The notes below the pieces were generated by a model. That model searched no databases and was not told the DNA's origin. It saw only the letters and a program-made list of their open reading frames with translations. Shown one piece after another: positions 15,559 to 24,750 of a DNA stretch of 64,000 nucleotides (positions within the stretch are counted from its first letter, which is position 1; each line of letters begins with the position of its first letter). Source of the DNA: DATKPA01 sp051955985 (lineage in GTDB: Bacteria > Planctomycetota > Phycisphaerae > WQYP01); contig JBQCGD010000052.1 of NCBI GenBank assembly GCA_051955985.1, positions 1 through 64,000 of the forward strand, read 5' to 3'. Both the position numbers and the translations under genes were made by a program.

Positions 15559-18384
15559 ATGGGGTTCGTGCAGCGGCGGCTGGTGAAGGGGGTTATGGCG
15601 GTGGTGGCCTATCCGAAGGTCACGCTCGCCGTTTGTGCCGCTCTCCTGGTCGCCTCGGTGGTCTTCGCCTGGACGAATCTTTCCCTCTCCACCGATGAAA
15701 ACGCGCTACTCGCCCCGAAGCTGAAGTTCTTCCAGGATTACCTGAAGTTCGACGCGAAGTTTCCGGAAAACGAAGCGTTTGTCGTCGTCGTCGAACCGGT
15801 CGATCAGGCGCACCCGCCCCTGGCCAAGCGCTGGATCGCTCTTGCGGACGCCATCAGCGATAAGCTCGGAACGCTAAAGGAAGACGTCGATCGCGTCGAT
15901 ACCCACGCCCCGCTTGCCGAACTTGGCGTGCAAGGCCCCATGTTCGATGAGTGGGCAGGCATCAAGGAGGAGAGCGCCCAGCTCCGCGAGATGGTGCCGC
16001 TCCTGCGGATCATTGCGGAGAAGCCAGGGGGGCTTTTCGATCTGAAAAGCGCGGTCCTGGGTCGCAACATGACGGAGCGTTTCTTCAATGCCATGCGCGA
16101 CGCCCAGCCCAAGGATGCCAACGATTTTGTCACGCTTGTCGCCGGCAGCCTTCACAAAGCGCTCGCGACCGACTCTGCGAGCTGGACGGCGGCAGGCGGG
16201 GAGATACCGAACCTCACCGAACTTGATCCGGCCGCGAAGACCGACCCCTCCCGCTACGGCTATTACGTCATTCCGGATGAATCCAAACGATTCGACCCCG
16301 CGCACAAGCACGACCTCATCCTCATCATCAACGTCTACGAGAACCGCGACTACAGCACGCTCGCCGACGTGAGCGAGCCCCTGCGGCGCATGCGTGAAGC
16401 CGTGAAGAGCGTCGCCGACCAGTACCCGGATTTCCGCGTCGGCATTACCGGCCGTCCCGCGCTGGAAGCCGATGAAATGGCGACAAGCGACCACGACACA
16501 CGCATCGCGGAAATATGCGGCCTTTCGCTGGTGTTCGTCGTCCTTTGGATCTTCCTCCGGCGGCTATGGCTGGTCATCGTCGCCGAGGTCTGCCTGGGCG
16601 TCGGCATCGGCTGGACCTTCGGCTGGGCGACGCTCTCGACGGGGCGGCTGAACCTGCTGTCCCTGGTGTTTGTCATTGCGCTCATCGGCATCGGGATGGA
16701 TTACCTGATTCAGATCCTGACGCGCTACCGTTACGAGAAAAAACGTTACAGCCGTCCTTCGGCAATTTGGGCCCGTGTTTTCCGGTATGTCAGCGCCCCC
16801 ATTTCGACCGCCTGCCTGGGCGCGGCGGGCGCTTTTTTCGCGGCCTGCTTCACCAATTTCAGCGGTGCCGCGGAACTGGGCGTGATTGCCGGCGGTGGTC
16901 TGCTTCTTTGCCTGCTGTCAGGGTACACGCTGCTGCCGGCCATGCTTACTTTGTTTCCTTCCGACGTTGGGCGCGTGGAAGAAGGGAACCGATACGCGGA
17001 TGAGAAGAAAACGGCCCGCGTCGGATGGGTCAGGACAGTTCTGCAGGGCGTCTGGATATTGGTGGCGCTTGGGGGATTATGGCTGGCGCTGCCGCCGCAA
17101 TTTGATCCGGACCTGATCAAGCTCCAGGCGCAGGGTCTCCAGTCGGTGCAGCTTGTCCACAAGCTGCCGACCTGGTACGCCGCGGTGATGACGGACGATC
17201 TTGAGAAGCTGCGCGCCGCCCGCGCCGCCCTGTCGCCGTCGCCGAACTCCACGATCCTGCGCACGGACAGCATCCTGGAGGCGATCGACAAGCAACGGTG
17301 GATGGCCGAGCACAATGCGGACCTCAAGGAGATTCATTGGTCGGCGCCCGCGCCGCCGGATGCCAGCGACCTGCCGGCTATCGCACGGGCGGCACAGGGG
17401 GTCGTGGAGGCGTGGAAAAGAAAGGGGGCCGATGTCACGAACTTGCAGGCCGCGGTGGGGCCGCTGGTCGCAGCACTTGATGAAAAGGCCGGGGCCGAGG
17501 CCAAGGCATCGAGGGTCGGCGCCTGGCAAAGAGCGTTCGTCAATGAGCTGCATGAAACGGTTGCTGGATTCATACCGCCGCCGCTCAATCTTGAGAAACT
17601 TCCCGCCGAGGTGCGAGACCATTTCGTCAGCTATCGCGAGGGAATTGCAGCGCCGCGAAGCGAGCGTGCGCCGGCGTCGGGACCGGCTACTAACCACGCC
17701 GCTTCACCCACTTACGCCATGTACATTTATCCCAAGGAGGATCTCTGGTCGGGCGACAAGCTGCAGCGGTTTGTCTCCGAAGTGGAACAGCGGTGTCCGA
17801 AGGACGTCACGCTCACGGGCATCGCGGTGCAGCTCTTTCATTCGACCGAGGAAATCCACCATGCGTTTCTGATGTCCACGCTTTACGCGCTGGGGCTGAT
17901 TTTCGCGCTCGTGCTGCTCGATCTTCGCAAGCTGACGCAGACCTTCCTCGCGATTTCTGTCCTCGCTTTCGGCCTGCCGATGCTGTTGCTCATGATGTGG
18001 GTGTGGCGGGCCCTTGGCGACCCATTCGGGATTCCGGGGAGTTGGAATTTTGCGAATTTCTTTGGCCTGCCGATCCTCATCGGCGCCGGCCACGAGTACG
18101 GTGTTTTCATGGTGCACAGGTATCGCGAGACGCTGCAGGATCCGCGCCGGGTCTGGCAGCGCTGGGACGTTTCCGATCGCGCCCTGCTGCTGTGTGCGAT
18201 TGTGACCTCGTGCAGCTTTGGATTTCTCGCATTTGCGCGGCACCGCGGACTGGCGTCGCTCGGATGGGTGATGGCGGTGGGAACGGCGTGCATCTATCTC
18301 GCGACAGTGGTCGTCCTGCGGCCGATCCTGCAGTTGCGGCTGCAGAGCAAGGGGTTGCACGGGGGCGCAAACAATCAGAAGTGA
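15559..18384 (+). CDS. hpnN: MMPL/RND family exporter, HpnN-like
   Basis: A 941-residue integral membrane transporter with the two-lobed RND plan: one N-terminal membrane helix (about 13-38), a periplasmic domain (38-310), a block of about five helices (315-470), a further helix (about 495-515), a second periplasmic domain (to about 770) and a final helix block (775-930). The opening (LVKGVMAVVAYPKVTLAV, LSTDENALL) resembles hopanoid-associated RND proteins (HpnN), which move hopanoids to the outer membrane. It starts 5 bases after the HpnO-like stop, so the two are one operon. The strand composition of the window changes close to its start. A GCGCCGCGAAGCGAGCG stretch near 17649 is a possible small repeat insertion. 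Confidence 0.85.
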   Translation: MGFVQRRLVKGVMAVVAYPKVTLAVCAALLVASVVFAWTNLSLSTDENALLAPKLKFFQDYLKFDAKFPENEAFVVVVEPVDQAHPPLAKRWIALADAISDKLGTLKEDVDRVDTHAPLAELGVQGPMFDEWAGIKEESAQLREMVPLLRIIAEKPGGLFDLKSAVLGRNMTERFFNAMRDAQPKDANDFVTLVAGSLHKALATDSASWTAAGGEIPNLTELDPAAKTDPSRYGYYVIPDESKRFDPAHKHDLILIINVYENRDYSTLADVSEPLRRMREAVKSVADQYPDFRVGITGRPALEADEMATSDHDTRIAEICGLSLVFVVLWIFLRRLWLVIVAEVCLGVGIGWTFGWATLSTGRLNLLSLVFVIALIGIGMDYLIQILTRYRYEKKRYSRPSAIWARVFRYVSAPISTACLGAAGAFFAACFTNFSGAAELGVIAGGGLLLCLLSGYTLLPAMLTLFPSDVGRVEEGNRYADEKKTARVGWVRTVLQGVWILVALGGLWLALPPQFDPDLIKLQAQGLQSVQLVHKLPTWYAAVMTDDLEKLRAARAALSPSPNSTILRTDSILEAIDKQRWMAEHNADLKEIHWSAPAPPDASDLPAIARAAQGVVEAWKRKGADVTNLQAAVGPLVAALDEKAGAEAKASRVGAWQRAFVNELHETVAGFIPPPLNLEKLPAEVRDHFVSYREGIAAPRSERAPASGPATNHAASPTYAMYIYPKEDLWSGDKLQRFVSEVEQRCPKDVTLTGIAVQLFHSTEEIHHAFLMSTLYALGLIFALVLLDLRKLTQTFLAISVLAFGLPMLLLMMWVWRALGDPFGIPGSWNFANFFGLPILIGAGHEYGVFMVHRYRETLQDPRRVWQRWDVSDRALLLCAIVTSCSFGFLAFARHRGLASLGWVMAVGTACIYLATVVVLRPILQLRLQSKGLHGGANNQK

Positions 18385-19274
18385 ACCGCGGCGGCCGCGG
18401 CCACGCGATTGGGCGCGGAGTAAACGTTAAACCGATTGTTCCGGACAAATCCCAGCAGCGTGATGTTGAACTCATTGGCGAGTTGCACGGCGAGGCTGGA
18501 CGGGGCGCCGACCGCGGCCAAAACGGGAATGCGGGCCATCAGCGCCTTCTGCAGTAGCTCGAAACTCGCCCGTCCGGACACGAGCAGGATTTTGTCCTGC
18601 ACCGGAACGGCGCCCGCCATCAACTGCCGGCCGACGAGTTTGTCGAGCGCATTGTGGCGGCCGACATCCTCGCGCATGGCGAGCAGTTTGCCATGAGAAT
18701 CGAAGAGTGCGGATGCATGCAAACCGCCGGTGCGGTCGAAGACGGATTGGGCGGCGCGCAGGAATTCGGGAAGGGCGTGGATCATGTCGGAGGGGATGGT
18801 GAAATTGTCCGCAAGGGGTTGAGGACAGGCGGCACGCAGGGCGTTAATGGAAGTTTTGCCGCACACCCCGCAGGAGGAAGTCGTGTAGAAGTGCCGTTCG
18901 AGCCGGGTGAGGTCGAGTTGCACCGAGGGGTGAAGCTCGATGCGGACGACGTTATGGAGGTGCAATAGTCCGCCGGTCTCGGGGCCGCAGTAGTAGTAGC
19001 GTTCGACCTGCTCAAGCGAACGAATAATCCCCTCGGTGAAGAGGAAGCCGAGGGCGAGTTCGAAATCCTCGGGAGAGGGCCCGGGCGTTCGCATGGTGAT
19101 GGAAATGGGCTTGAGCGTGCGATTCATGTGCGGCCCGAAGGACAGCCGGATCTCGAGCGGCTCTTCGATGGCCAGCGAGTCGCGCGTGGGGCGGCTTTCA
19201 TCGCCGGTGACGCGAGTGATGGGAACATCGACGCTGCCGGGCGGCAAGGAACGACTGGGTGTGTTGTCGGGCAT
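18375..19274 (-). CDS. fdhD: Formate dehydrogenase accessory sulfurtransferase FdhD
   Basis: A 299-residue FdhD protein, which passes sulfur from the cysteine desulfurase IscS to the molybdenum cofactor so that formate dehydrogenases become active. The essential CxxC is in SSCGVCG, and TGGLHASALF, REDVGRHNALDKLVG and VSGRASFELLQKA are family signatures. ATG 19274 follows AGGAG by 10 bases; the longer frame upstream overlaps the HIT gene and is Ser/Pro-rich. The last 10 bases overlap the convergent HpnN-like gene. No formate dehydrogenase structural gene lies in the window, so its client is elsewhere. Confidence 0.95.
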   Translation of the reverse strand: MPDNTPSRSLPPGSVDVPITRVTGDESRPTRDSLAIEEPLEIRLSFGPHMNRTLKPISITMRTPGPSPEDFELALGFLFTEGIIRSLEQVERYYYCGPETGGLLHLHNVVRIELHPSVQLDLTRLERHFYTTSSCGVCGKTSINALRAACPQPLADNFTIPSDMIHALPEFLRAAQSVFDRTGGLHASALFDSHGKLLAMREDVGRHNALDKLVGRQLMAGAVPVQDKILLVSGRASFELLQKALMARIPVLAAVGAPSSLAVQLANEFNITLLGFVRNNRFNVYSAPNRVAAAAAVHF

Positions 19275-19362
19275 TGGGAAGCGGCTCCTGTCCAGTGAGT
19301 TGTAGGCGGCATGGGGCCGGGAATCCACTGGAGAAGAGCCCTCGCGCGCGGGCGAGGCTGGA

Positions 19363-19869
19363 TCAGACGGTTGAGTGGAGGTCGCCGATTGCGGATTTGA
19401 GCTGCCGGTAGGCTTCTTCGATCGCCTGCGGGATGATGCGGACATTGCCGACGATGGTCATGAAATTGATGTCGCCGTTCCAGCGCGGGACGATGTGGGC
19501 GTGGACATGACCGGGGACGCCGGCGCCGGAGACTTTGCCGATGTTGATGCCGACATTGAAGCCCTGGGGGTTCATCGCGCGATCGAGCGCACGCTGGCCG
19601 AGGGCGAGAAGTTCCATCATCTCGGCTCGTTCATCGGGAGTGCATTCAACGGGGCTGGGCGCGTGCCGGTACGGGGCGACGAGAAGGTGACCGTTGACGT
19701 AGGGATACTTGTTCAGCATGAGAAGGGCATTGGTGGAGCGGGCGAGGACGAGGTTGGCATCATCGTTGTCGGGTGACTTCGAGGCATTGCAGAGAAAACA
19801 TTCGTTGGGACCATCGGAAACCGACTTGATGTAGTCGAGGCGCCAGGGGGCATAAAGGGACTGAGACAT
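19363..19869 (-). CDS. HIT family nucleotide hydrolase or phosphorylase
   Basis: A 168-residue histidine triad protein. The catalytic triad motif is HVHAHIVPRW (HxHxH), with an N-terminal CFLC pair that may bind zinc. The segments PWRLDYIKS and NKYPYVNGHLLVAPYRH resemble bacterial and mycobacterial AP4A phosphorylase-like HIT proteins. It probably hydrolyses or phosphorolyses a dinucleoside polyphosphate or an adenylylated small molecule. It is divergent from lhr, with only 46 bases between the starts, and upstream of fdhD on the same strand. Confidence 0.9.
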   Translation of the reverse strand: MSQSLYAPWRLDYIKSVSDGPNECFLCNASKSPDNDDANLVLARSTNALLMLNKYPYVNGHLLVAPYRHAPSPVECTPDERAEMMELLALGQRALDRAMNPQGFNVGINIGKVSGAGVPGHVHAHIVPRWNGDINFMTIVGNVRIIPQAIEEAYRQLKSAIGDLHSTV

Positions 19870-19915
19870 GCAGGCTCCGGTCGGAAAGTGCTCGCCGATG
19901 CGCTAAGATAACGGC

Positions 19916-22900
19916 GTGCACGAGAGTTTGCGACAGTTTCACCCCGTCATCGCCCGGTGGTTTGAAGAGAAGGTGGGACTCCCGACACCCCCCCAGGTCC
20001 TGGGATGGCCGGTTATTGAGGGCGGGAGATCGTGCTTGATCCTTGCACCGACGGGGAGCGGGAAGACGCTGGCGGCGTTTTTGGCGGCGATCGACTGGTT
20101 GGCGCGGCGCCTGATGGCGGCGGAAGCAGAGGGTAAGACGGTCTGGGGGGTTCAGATCCTGTATGTCTCGCCTCTGAAAAGCCTGGCCAATGACGTGCAG
20201 AAAAATCTGCTGCGGCCGCTGCAAGAGCTTGGCGATGTGGCGCGGGAGATGGGGGCTGAAAATTGGCCGGAGATCTCCGTTTCGGTGCGGACGGGCGACA
20301 CCTCGCAGAAGGAGCGGGCGGCGATTACGCGGCGGCCCCCGCACATACTCATCACCACTCCGGAAAGTTTGAACCTGATGATGACGAGCGGGGGACGCGC
20401 GGGACTCTCGACGGCGCGATTCCTCATTGTGGATGAAGTGCATGCGCTCGCGGGAAGCAAACGCGGGGTATTTCTGAGCCTGGTGCTGGAACGCTTGGAA
20501 GAGGAGCGTCGGGCGATGGCGCGGGGGGAAGAGGGGAAGGGCGGCCGCGGGCTAAAGATTGCCCCGGGCGTGTATGTGCCAACGGAGCCGCTGCAGCCCC
20601 TGGTGCGGATTGGATTGAGTGCGACGGCGCGGCCGGAGGAGGTAATCGGCGCGTGGCTGGCGGGAGCGGACGACGACGGGAAGGCGCGACCGATGGAGAT
20701 TGTCCGCAGCGGCCAGCGGAAACGGCTGGACTTGGGAGTCGTCTGCCCGTTCGGAGGTGAGGAGGAGCAGGCGCTCTCGCCGGAGGAGCGGAAGGAGCGC
20801 GGCGTCGGGCATTGGCCGGAGGTGACGCGGGCCGTGTTGCAGTTGATTCGGGAGCACCGGAGCACGCTGGTGTTCGCGAACAGCCGGCGGTTGATTGAGC
20901 GGATGGCGGGGCGGTTTATCGAGGAACTGGAGAGAGAGCGGGAGTACGCCGAAAAGCATCCGGAGCAGCGGTTGCAGAAAGTGCCGATGATTCTGCCGCA
21001 TCACGGATCGATTTCGAAGGAGGTGCGGCTGGAGACGGAGCAGGCGCTCAAGCGAGGGGAGGTGGATGCGGTGCTGGCGACGAGTTCGCTGGAACTGGGG
21101 ATTGATGTGGGGGCGTTGGACCTGGTGATTCAGGTAGATTCGCCGGGGAATGTGGCGGGGGCGCTGCAACGGGTGGGGCGGGCGGGGCATTTGGAGAAGG
21201 CGACGGCGAAGGGGAGATTGCTGGCACGGAGCCTGTTTGAGTTGCCGAGTTTGGGGGCGCTCGTTCCGCTGATGTATGAGGGGGTGGTGGAGGAGACGCG
21301 GGTGCCGGAGAACTGCCTGGATGTGCTCGCGCAGCAGATTGTGGCGGCGTGTGCGGTGCGGCCATGGAAGCGGGGGAATTTGTATCGGGTGATGCGGCGG
21401 GCGATGCCGTACCGAAATTTGTCGGAAAAGCAGTTTGATCTGGTAGTGGGGATGCTCAGCAAGCGGGCGGAGCGGGTGACGACGCAGGGGTTGCGGCCGC
21501 GATTGAGTTTTGACCGGGTGAATGACGAGTTGATCATCATGCCGGGGGCGGCGAAGGTGCTGATGATGAACAGCGGCGTGATTTCGGATACGGGGCAGTT
21601 TCCGGTGTATTTAATTGGAGGGAAGCGCGGCAAAGTCAGTACGAGCGAGAGCCCCGCGCCGCCCGAGGCGGCGGGCGTCGATGGTGAGAAGGCGAGTGGC
21701 GTGCGGTTGGGGGAGTTGGATGAGGAGTTTGTGTATGAGACGAAGGAGGGGGACCGGGTGATCCTGGGGAGCCAGACGTGGAAGGTCGTGCGGATTGACG
21801 CGGATCGCGTGCTGGTGGAGCCGGCGGCGCCGGGGTCGAGCCGGATGCCGTTCTGGCGCGGAGAGCAAGCGCCGCGCAGCGAGTTGCTGGCGGATGCGGT
21901 GGCGGCGTTTCACGCCGAGATGGATCGGCAGTTGCGTGAGAACGGCGACGAGACGGTGCGGGAGTGGCTGGTGCGTCAGCATCGGTTTGATGATCAGGCG
22001 GCGGAGAATGTGATCGGGTATTACCGGCGGCAGATGTCGGGCGGGTATGTTCCGACGAGCGGACGGATTGTGGTGGAGCATTTTCTGGATCGGACCGGGG
22101 AGCCGATCATTGCGATTTTGTCACCGCTTGGAAGCCGGGCGAACTATGCGTTGCGGTTGGCGCTGGAGGGGGAGTTTGCGAAGCGGCGGCTGCCGGCGCA
22201 GTTGATTCATCATGACGATGGGCTTTTGATTCGGCCTCCGGTGGAGGTGGGGGAGATCCCGGAGAACCCGCTGGCGTGGCTGCGGTCGTCGTCGGTGGAG
22301 CAGGAGATTACGGATCAACTGGAGACATCGGCGCTGTTCGGGCTGCGCTTTCGGCAGAATGCGGCGCGGGCACTGATGCTGCCGCGGATGAATGTCACGC
22401 AGCGGACGCCGCTGTGGCAGCAGCGGCTGCGATCGCGGCATTTGCTGGCGCTGGTGAAGAAGCAGCGGAATTTTCCGATCATCGTGGAAACGTACCGCGA
22501 GTTGTTGCAGGATGTGTTGGGGATCGAGCGGGTGAGGATGCTGCTGCAGCAGGTTGAGAGGGGGGAGGTGACCGTGCTGACGACGCGGAATGCGGAGCCT
22601 TCCACGTTTGCGCGGTCATTGTATTCACAGTTCCAGGCGACGTACCTGTATGACGCGGACGAACCGCTGACGCATGTGGAGGCGGAGCCGACGATTGATC
22701 AGACGGTGCTGGACGAGATTTTGCAGCGGCGTTTGCAGGGGGAGGGGAAGGCGGAGGAGGCGCCGGCGTGGAGCGGGGCGGATGAAGTGGCGCTGCAGCG
22801 GCGGATCCTGGGGTTGGATTATCCGGCACGGAGTGCGGAGGAGTTGCTCGAGAAGATTGAGGCGGCGGGGGCGGCGGGCGTGGCGTTTGGGATTAGCGAT

Positions 22901-24709
22901 GATCCGCGGTGGCAGGGGTGGGTGGCGGGCGGGGCGGAGGATGTGGAGCGAATGCTGGGGGAGCTGATGGGGCGCGGGCGGCTGGTGATGGTTGCGTGGG
23001 GAAAGAAGAGGGAGCGGTGGGTGGCGGTGGAGAATTTGGGATTGCTGGTGTCGGCGTGCGGGGAGCGGCCGGGGTTGTTGAAGGTGGAGGGAGGGAAGAG
23101 GCGCGAGGTGGCGTGGGAGGAGATTCCGCCGGCGATATTGGAGTCGGCGATGTCGCGGGAGGAGGCGCAGCGCGTTGTCGTGGAGCAGGTGGTGCGGCGG
23201 GTGCCGGTGACGACGGAGGAGGCGGTGGTGGAGGACGTCCCGTGGAGGGGGCGAGTGGCGCGGGCGGTTGTGTGGCCGTTGATGCGGGCGGGGGTGGTGC
23301 AGCCGGCGGGGGACGGGAAGCTGGCGTGGGTAGAGTATGTGGAGCAGTTGCGGAGTCTGGCGTTGCGGCGGCAGCGGAAGGCGGCGGCGACGGCGGATGT
23401 GGCGGCGTTGCAGCGGCATCTTCTGCGGTGGCAACATTTGGAAACGCCGCGCGGCGGGCATGATGCGGTGGAAGATGTGCTGGACATGCTGATGGGGATT
23501 GGGTCGCCGCTGTCGGTGTGGGAGAATGAGATTCTGCCGGCGCGGGTGGCGGAGTTTTCGCCGGCAATACTGGATGGGATTTGCCGGAGCGGGCATCGGG
23601 TGTGGGTGGGGGGGGCTGGGGGGAATGTTGCGTTTTGGCCGCGGCATTTGCTGGGGGAACGCCCGGCAGTGGGTGGAGATGCGCTGTCGGCGGGAGCGGA
23701 GCGGGTGCTGGAATTTCTTGGGAAGCAGGGGGCGTCCTTCCTGTTGGATTTGCAGGTGGGGTTGGGGATGGAAGATGCAGAGTTGGCGATGGCGCTGGAG
23801 GAATTGGTATTCGCTGGAAGGGTGAGCAACGATCAACTCGATGGGTTGCGGGAAATTGAGCGCCTGGCGGCGAATGCGCGGAAAGTGAAGAAGGAGAGCG
23901 ATGGGCGGCGGGAGGCGTGGAAGGCGCGGTATGCGGGGCGGTTGCTCAGTGAGCGGGGGCCGAAGCGGATGGCGAACGGGTGGTGGAAGTCGCGGGATTC
24001 TGCCGGGGGGATCGGTGGGAGGTGGTTCGTTCTGCCGGCCGGGCGTGCGGCGGCGGGAGGGGCAATTGAATTGGCGGAGCGGGCGGCGGATGGGGTGGAG
24101 CGGCTGCTGCGGCGGAATGGGTTTGCTTGTCGGGAGTTGATTGAGCCGGAGGTGGATGGGAACTGGCGGGATTGTTACGACGTGCTGACGCGGATGGAGT
24201 GGGCGGGGTCGGTGCGGCGGGGGTATTTTGTGGAGGGGATTACGGGGAGTCAGTTTGCGTTGCCGGGTGTCCATTTGGAAGGGGGGGCGGCGCCCAGGGA
24301 GGTGCGGTGGTTGTCGATGGTGGATCCGGCGAATGTGTGGGCGCGGGTGTCGACGCGGTGGATGAGCGATTCGGGGGAGGCGGCGCGAGTGCCGCGGACG
24401 GCGGGGAGTTGGATTGCGCTGGTGGAGGGGCGTCCGGTGCTGGCGGCGGTGAGCTGGGGGCAGCGGTTGATTCCGTTGCCGGCGGCGTGGGAGCTGCAGG
24501 AACTGGCGATTCTCGCGGTGGCGCAGTTGTTTCCGCGGTTGCCGCGGTCGGAACGGCCGCACCTGGAGGTGCGGAATTGGGACCAGCAGGAGATTGTGGG
24601 GTCGCCGGCGGAGGAGTTGCTGCGGAAGCAGGGGTTCTCGCGTGACACGCAGGGATTTCGGTTGTATCGTCAATACTTTCCACAAAGCGGATCGGCGCCC
24701 GCGCGTTGA
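19916..24709 (+). CDS. lhr: Large ATP-dependent helicase of the Lhr family
   Basis: A 1597-residue superfamily 2 helicase of Lhr type, which translocates 3'-5' and unwinds DNA or RNA-DNA during repair. Walker A is APTGSGKT (44-51), Walker B is DEVH (173-176), motif III is SATARP, and the second RecA domain carries SSLELGIDVG and QRVGRAGH. The remainder (about 900 residues) matches the long C-terminal region of full-length Lhr, with winged-helix and uncharacterised parts. It starts at GTG 19916 with only a weak ribosome site. At about residues 579-588 the coding frame contains a GC-rich repeat also found at 36562-36591. Codon choice is extremely G-rich. Its last bases lie close to the zwf leader. 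Confidence 0.93.
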   Translation: MHESLRQFHPVIARWFEEKVGLPTPPQVLGWPVIEGGRSCLILAPTGSGKTLAAFLAAIDWLARRLMAAEAEGKTVWGVQILYVSPLKSLANDVQKNLLRPLQELGDVAREMGAENWPEISVSVRTGDTSQKERAAITRRPPHILITTPESLNLMMTSGGRAGLSTARFLIVDEVHALAGSKRGVFLSLVLERLEEERRAMARGEEGKGGRGLKIAPGVYVPTEPLQPLVRIGLSATARPEEVIGAWLAGADDDGKARPMEIVRSGQRKRLDLGVVCPFGGEEEQALSPEERKERGVGHWPEVTRAVLQLIREHRSTLVFANSRRLIERMAGRFIEELEREREYAEKHPEQRLQKVPMILPHHGSISKEVRLETEQALKRGEVDAVLATSSLELGIDVGALDLVIQVDSPGNVAGALQRVGRAGHLEKATAKGRLLARSLFELPSLGALVPLMYEGVVEETRVPENCLDVLAQQIVAACAVRPWKRGNLYRVMRRAMPYRNLSEKQFDLVVGMLSKRAERVTTQGLRPRLSFDRVNDELIIMPGAAKVLMMNSGVISDTGQFPVYLIGGKRGKVSTSESPAPPEAAGVDGEKASGVRLGELDEEFVYETKEGDRVILGSQTWKVVRIDADRVLVEPAAPGSSRMPFWRGEQAPRSELLADAVAAFHAEMDRQLRENGDETVREWLVRQHRFDDQAAENVIGYYRRQMSGGYVPTSGRIVVEHFLDRTGEPIIAILSPLGSRANYALRLALEGEFAKRRLPAQLIHHDDGLLIRPPVEVGEIPENPLAWLRSSSVEQEITDQLETSALFGLRFRQNAARALMLPRMNVTQRTPLWQQRLRSRHLLALVKKQRNFPIIVETYRELLQDVLGIERVRMLLQQVERGEVTVLTTRNAEPSTFARSLYSQFQATYLYDADEPLTHVEAEPTIDQTVLDEILQRRLQGEGKAEEAPAWSGADEVALQRRILGLDYPARSAEELLEKIEAAGAAGVAFGISDDPRWQGWVAGGAEDVERMLGELMGRGRLVMVAWGKKRERWVAVENLGLLVSACGERPGLLKVEGGKRREVAWEEIPPAILESAMSREEAQRVVVEQVVRRVPVTTEEAVVEDVPWRGRVARAVVWPLMRAGVVQPAGDGKLAWVEYVEQLRSLALRRQRKAAATADVAALQRHLLRWQHLETPRGGHDAVEDVLDMLMGIGSPLSVWENEILPARVAEFSPAILDGICRSGHRVWVGGAGGNVAFWPRHLLGERPAVGGDALSAGAERVLEFLGKQGASFLLDLQVGLGMEDAELAMALEELVFAGRVSNDQLDGLREIERLAANARKVKKESDGRREAWKARYAGRLLSERGPKRMANGWWKSRDSAGGIGGRWFVLPAGRAAAGGAIELAERAADGVERLLRRNGFACRELIEPEVDGNWRDCYDVLTRMEWAGSVRRGYFVEGITGSQFALPGVHLEGGAAPREVRWLSMVDPANVWARVSTRWMSDSGEAARVPRTAGSWIALVEGRPVLAAVSWGQRLIPLPAAWELQELAILAVAQLFPRLPRSERPHLEVRNWDQQEIVGSPAEELLRKQGFSRDTQGFRLYRQYFPQSGSAPAR
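21651..21680. repeat. GC-rich repeat inside the lhr coding sequence
   Basis: A 30-base stretch beginning GCCCCGCGCC and ending GGCGTCG matches intergenic 36562-36591 at all but two positions. It is a multiple of three and is translated as SPAPPEAAGV, a low-complexity insertion that keeps the frame open. Confidence 0.6.
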
Positions 24710-24750
24710 GCCGTTGGATGTTGTTTGGGTTTAAGCAAAAGGAGTTGCGC

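Noticed and set aside
22625..24685. Long minus-strand frame opposite lhr
   Set aside because: Arg/Pro/His-rich shadow of the G-rich lhr coding strand with no domain.
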